Origin: Dehalococcoidales bacterium
Lineage (GTDB): Bacteria > Chloroflexota > Dehalococcoidia > Dehalococcoidales > CSSed11-197
Direction: 5' to 3'
Assembly (NCBI GenBank): GCA_028705415.1
Contig: JAQWDO010000028.1
Coordinates: 1-9,210, forward strand
Length of the DNA stretch: 9,210 nucleotides
The position numbers and the translations under genes are program-made. The notes below the pieces were generated by a model. The model ran no database searches, was not told the DNA's origin, and worked only from the letters and a program-made list of their open reading frames with translations. Shown here in pieces: positions 7,472 through 9,210 of this stretch. How positions within the stretch are numbered: position 1 is the first letter of the stretch; every line of letters starts with the position of its first letter.

Positions 7472-7708
7472 CTAGTCTGGTATTTCAACCTTGATGAGGC
7501 CTGCTTCCTGCTTTCGAATGCTGAGGTTAAACCCTTTCAGCTTTACTTCCATCGGGTCTCCAAGTGGTGCTATTCCAAGCACTTCAACTTGAACACCCTT
7601 GACCAAGCCCATATCCATAAGCTTAAGCCGGAATTTTCCCCTGAGGCCAATGTAAACTACCCGGCCTTTTTCTTTCGGTTGCAATTCGTTTAATGCTTTT
7701 ACTGCCAT
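7472..7708 (-). CDS. feoA: FeoA ferrous iron transport accessory protein
   Basis: Small cytosolic SH3-like protein needed for FeoB-dependent Fe(II) uptake. It has 78 residues, the full usual length. The core LMDMGLVKGVQVEV (30-43), APLGDPMEV (47-55), and the end LSIRKQEAGLIKVE (62-75) are classic FeoA. The ATG at 7708 is supported by AGGAA at 7718-7714, 5 nt upstream. It is the first gene of the feo transcript, directly behind a strong promoter and a palindromic operator, so expression is probably repressed when iron is plentiful. The stop is TAG, in frame with feoB downstream. Confidence 0.93.
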   Translation of the reverse strand: MAVKALNELQPKEKGRVVYIGLRGKFRLKLMDMGLVKGVQVEVLGIAPLGDPMEVKLKGFNLSIRKQEAGLIKVEIPD

Positions 7709-7722
7709 ATTAATTCCTGCGT

Positions 7723-7744
7723 ATTGTTAGTCTTAACTAACAAT
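7723..7744. promoter_or_regulatory. Palindromic operator of feoAB, DtxR/IdeR/MntR-like
   Basis: A 22-bp palindrome with perfect 9-bp arms ATTGTTAGT and ACTAACAAT around a 4-bp centre. On the minus strand its first two bases are the last two of the -10 box and it covers the predicted transcript start, a position suited to repression. Its core TTAGTTAAGACTAA matches the DtxR-type core TTAGGTTAGCCTAA at 11 of 14 positions, with both TTAG/CTAA half-sites intact. It does not resemble a Fur box. The regulator is not in this window. Confidence 0.65.
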
Positions 7745-7770
7745 TATACTCTTTTTGGGTATTTTGTCAA
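7743..7770 (-). promoter_or_regulatory. Consensus sigma-70 promoter of feoAB
   Basis: On the minus strand a perfect TTGACA (7770-7765) is followed after 16 bp by a perfect TATAAT (7748-7743). The expected start near 7736 gives a leader of about 28 nt that contains the feoA ribosome site. Confidence 0.8.
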
Positions 7771-7840
7771 ACAGGTTTTACCCTGTCACGCAAACAGCGA
7801 CTCTATAACCAATTTTTCAATAATTTGTTCCTTTTGGCTA

Positions 7841-7870
7841 TTGACAACCCTACATATTGTGGTTTATATT
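7841..7870 (+). promoter_or_regulatory. Predicted sigma-70 promoter of nrdD
   Basis: TTGACA (7841-7846) lies 18 bp before TATATT (7865-7870, five of six bases matching TATAAT). The expected start near 7877 gives a leader of about 28 nt. The two NrdR-like boxes lie in the spacer and over the leader. Confidence 0.7.
7847..7862 (+). promoter_or_regulatory. Candidate NrdR box 1 upstream of nrdD
   Basis: ACCCTACATATTGTGG matches the NrdR box consensus acaCwAtATaTwGtgt at 13 of 16 positions, as I aligned it by eye. It fills most of the space between the -35 and -10 boxes of the nrdD promoter, where bound NrdR would block RNA polymerase. Confidence 0.65.
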
Positions 7871-7877
7871 GTTATCA

Positions 7878-7893
7878 CAACAACCTATTGTGA
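7878..7893 (+). promoter_or_regulatory. Candidate NrdR box 2 upstream of nrdD
   Basis: CAACAACCTATTGTGA matches the consensus at 11 of 16 positions, including the TATTGTG half. It begins exactly 31 bp after box 1, about three helical turns, the spacing known for paired NrdR boxes. It lies at the transcript start and touches the ribosome site. Confidence 0.55.
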
Positions 7894-7898
7894 AGGAG
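7893..7898 (+). promoter_or_regulatory. Ribosome binding site of nrdD
   Basis: AAGGAG lies 6 nt before the ATG at 7905, a near-ideal site that fixes the nrdD start. Confidence 0.8.
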
Positions 7899-7904
7899 AT
7901 TGGA

Positions 7905-9210
7905 ATGCCCAACCTTAAATCAAGCACTATTGAAAAAATCGCCAAGCGGGACGGACGAGTTGTACCCTTTGATGTCTCCAAAATTTATGTAGCTGTTAAC
8001 AAGGCTCTTGCTGCAGTCGGAGATAACGACCTCTCCAAGGCGGAAAGGGTAACCAATGATGTAATTGGCATACTTGAAATTACCTGCCGCCAGGGCCGTG
8101 TTCCCGATGTAGAAGAAGTCCAGGACCTGGTAGAAAAAATGCTTATCCAGAACGGCTATGCCGATGCCGCCAAGGCGTATATTCTCTACCGCGAACAGCA
8201 TGCAAGAATAAGGGACGGTAAAAAGCTTCTGGCCGGAGCAGTCTCCATGGTAGATGAATATTTGAGAGAAAGTGACTGGCGAGTAAAAGAAAACTCGAAT
8301 ATGACCTATTCTCTCCAGGGGCTTAACGTATATCTTTCTTCCGACGTTCTTGCCTATTACTGGCTGACTCGCGTTTATAACGAAAAAATCCGCGAAGCCC
8401 ATCTGTCCGGAGATTTTCACCTGCATGATCTGGGTGTTCTGGGGCCGTACTGCTGCGGCTGGGATTTGAAAGATTTAATAATCCGCGGGTTTGCCGGAGT
8501 AGCCGGCAAGATAGAAAGCCGCCCGGCCAAACACCTCAGAAGCGCACTGGGTCAAATAGTCAACTTCTTCTTTACCCTGCAGGGTGAAGCCGCCGGCGCC
8601 CAGGCATTTTCCAACTTCGATACACTCATGGCACCATTCGTAAAAAATGATAATCTTACCTTCAAAGATGTGCGTCAGGCAATACAGGAATTCGTGTTTA
8701 ACCTCAATGTACCCACCAGGGTAGGTTTCCAAACCCCCTTTACCAATCTCTCTTTTGACCTGACTCCCCCCAATTATCTCAAAAACGAAGCTGCAATTGT
8801 TGGCGGCGTCCCGCAGGATTATACATACGGAGACTGCCAGGAACAGATAGATATGATCAACCGCGCCTTCTGCGAAGTTATGAATGAGGGGGATTCCAAA
8901 GGGCGGATCTTTTCCTTCCCCATACCAACTTATAACATTTCCCCAGGCTTCGATCCGGATAACCCGAATCTGGCTGCTCTCTGGCAGATGACTGCAAAAT
9001 ACGGCATCCCCTATTTTGCCAACTTCCTCAACTCCGACCTTAAGCCGGAAGACGCCCGTTCCATGTGCTGCCGTCTGCGGCTGGACCTCAGGGAAATACG
9101 CCGCCGTGGCGGAGGGCTTTTTGGCTCTGACCCGCTTACCGGAAGCCTGGGGGTTGTCACTATCAACATGCCCCGTATAGGCTACCTTTCCAAAACACGG
9201 GAGGACTTCT
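7905..9210 (+). CDS. nrdD: Anaerobic (class III) ribonucleotide reductase, 3'-truncated
   Basis: Glycyl-radical enzyme that reduces ribonucleoside triphosphates to deoxyribonucleotides without oxygen; it needs the radical-SAM activase NrdG. The frame is open from the ATG to the right edge (435 codons), and the C-terminal part with the glycyl radical site is outside. An ATP-cone domain (about 10-100: IAKRDGRVVPFDVSKIYVAV onward) binds the allosteric effectors ATP and dATP. The catalytic barrel follows, with SNMTYSLQGL (131-140), HLHDLG (172-177), YCCGWDL (182-188), QIVNFFFTLQGEAAGAQAFS (217-236), NLNVPTRVGFQTPFTN (266-281), SMCCRLRLD (386-394; one of Cys388/Cys389 is the likely thiyl-radical residue) and GSLGVVTINMPRIGY (413-427). 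The promoter carries paired NrdR-like boxes. It is divergent from feoAB, separated by 196 bp. nrdG would be expected downstream but cannot be seen. Confidence 0.95.
   Translation, partial: MPNLKSSTIEKIAKRDGRVVPFDVSKIYVAVNKALAAVGDNDLSKAERVTNDVIGILEITCRQGRVPDVEEVQDLVEKMLIQNGYADAAKAYILYREQHARIRDGKKLLAGAVSMVDEYLRESDWRVKENSNMTYSLQGLNVYLSSDVLAYYWLTRVYNEKIREAHLSGDFHLHDLGVLGPYCCGWDLKDLIIRGFAGVAGKIESRPAKHLRSALGQIVNFFFTLQGEAAGAQAFSNFDTLMAPFVKNDNLTFKDVRQAIQEFVFNLNVPTRVGFQTPFTNLSFDLTPPNYLKNEAAIVGGVPQDYTYGDCQEQIDMINRAFCEVMNEGDSKGRIFSFPIPTYNISPGFDPDNPNLAALWQMTAKYGIPYFANFLNSDLKPEDARSMCCRLRLDLREIRRRGGGLFGSDPLTGSLGVVTINMPRIGYLSKTREDF

Noticed and set aside
7868..7883. ATTGTTAT plus AACAA in the nrdD leader as a second copy of the feo operator
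   Set aside because: Only one half-site matches, the CTAA half is missing, and the stretch is better explained by the -10 box and NrdR box 2.
7920..8426. 168-codon minus-strand open frame inside nrdD
   Set aside because: The plus-strand frame here is clearly NrdD with conserved motifs throughout; the minus frame has no ribosome site or family resemblance.
1..9210. CRISPR array, tRNA/rRNA gene, transposon or phage gene, defence system
   Set aside because: No spaced direct repeats, no cloverleaf-like stretch, no transposase or integrase motifs; almost all bases are in housekeeping, salvage and transport genes.

Overview
The window carries seven protein genes plus an eighth that runs off the right edge, in four transcriptional blocks. 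All are recognisable families. Class III (oxygen-sensitive) ribonucleotide reductase and a ferrous-iron importer indicate an anaerobic or facultative bacterium. GC looks close to 50%. A one-subunit (alpha2) glycyl-tRNA synthetase followed by an SbcD-like nuclease and an orphan phosphoribosyltransferase would suit Chloroflexota such as Dehalococcoidia, but that placement is an impression from memory, not something the sequence proves.

Left block, plus strand (2-3087): the 3' part of a glycyl-tRNA synthetase gene, an SbcD/Mre11-type exonuclease and a phosphoribosyltransferase-domain protein, with gaps of 3 and 11 bp, so probably one transcript. It meets the next block tail to tail with only 3 bp between stop codons.

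Middle block, minus strand (5342 down to 3091): hypoxanthine phosphoribosyltransferase (hpt) and adenine deaminase (ade), sharing one base of a TAATG stop/start. Together they turn adenine into hypoxanthine and then IMP. The hpt promoter sits so close to the start codon that the mRNA is predicted to be leaderless or nearly so.

Feo block, minus strand (7708 down to 5423): feoA and feoB, encoding the Fe(II) import system. The promoter is a consensus sigma-70 type, and a 9-bp-arm palindrome overlaps its -10 box and start site, as expected for a DtxR/IdeR/MntR-like metal-dependent repressor. feoA and feoB lie in the same frame, separated by one TAG and six sense codons, and feoB appears to start with TTG.

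Right block, plus strand (7905 to the edge): nrdD, anaerobic ribonucleoside-triphosphate reductase with an N-terminal ATP cone, transcribed divergently from feoAB. Its promoter contains two NrdR-box-like sites exactly 31 bp apart.

No RNA gene, mobile element, CRISPR array or clearly new system was found. The most informative parts are the 196-bp feoA/nrdD control region and the layouts of hpt-ade and feoA-feoB.
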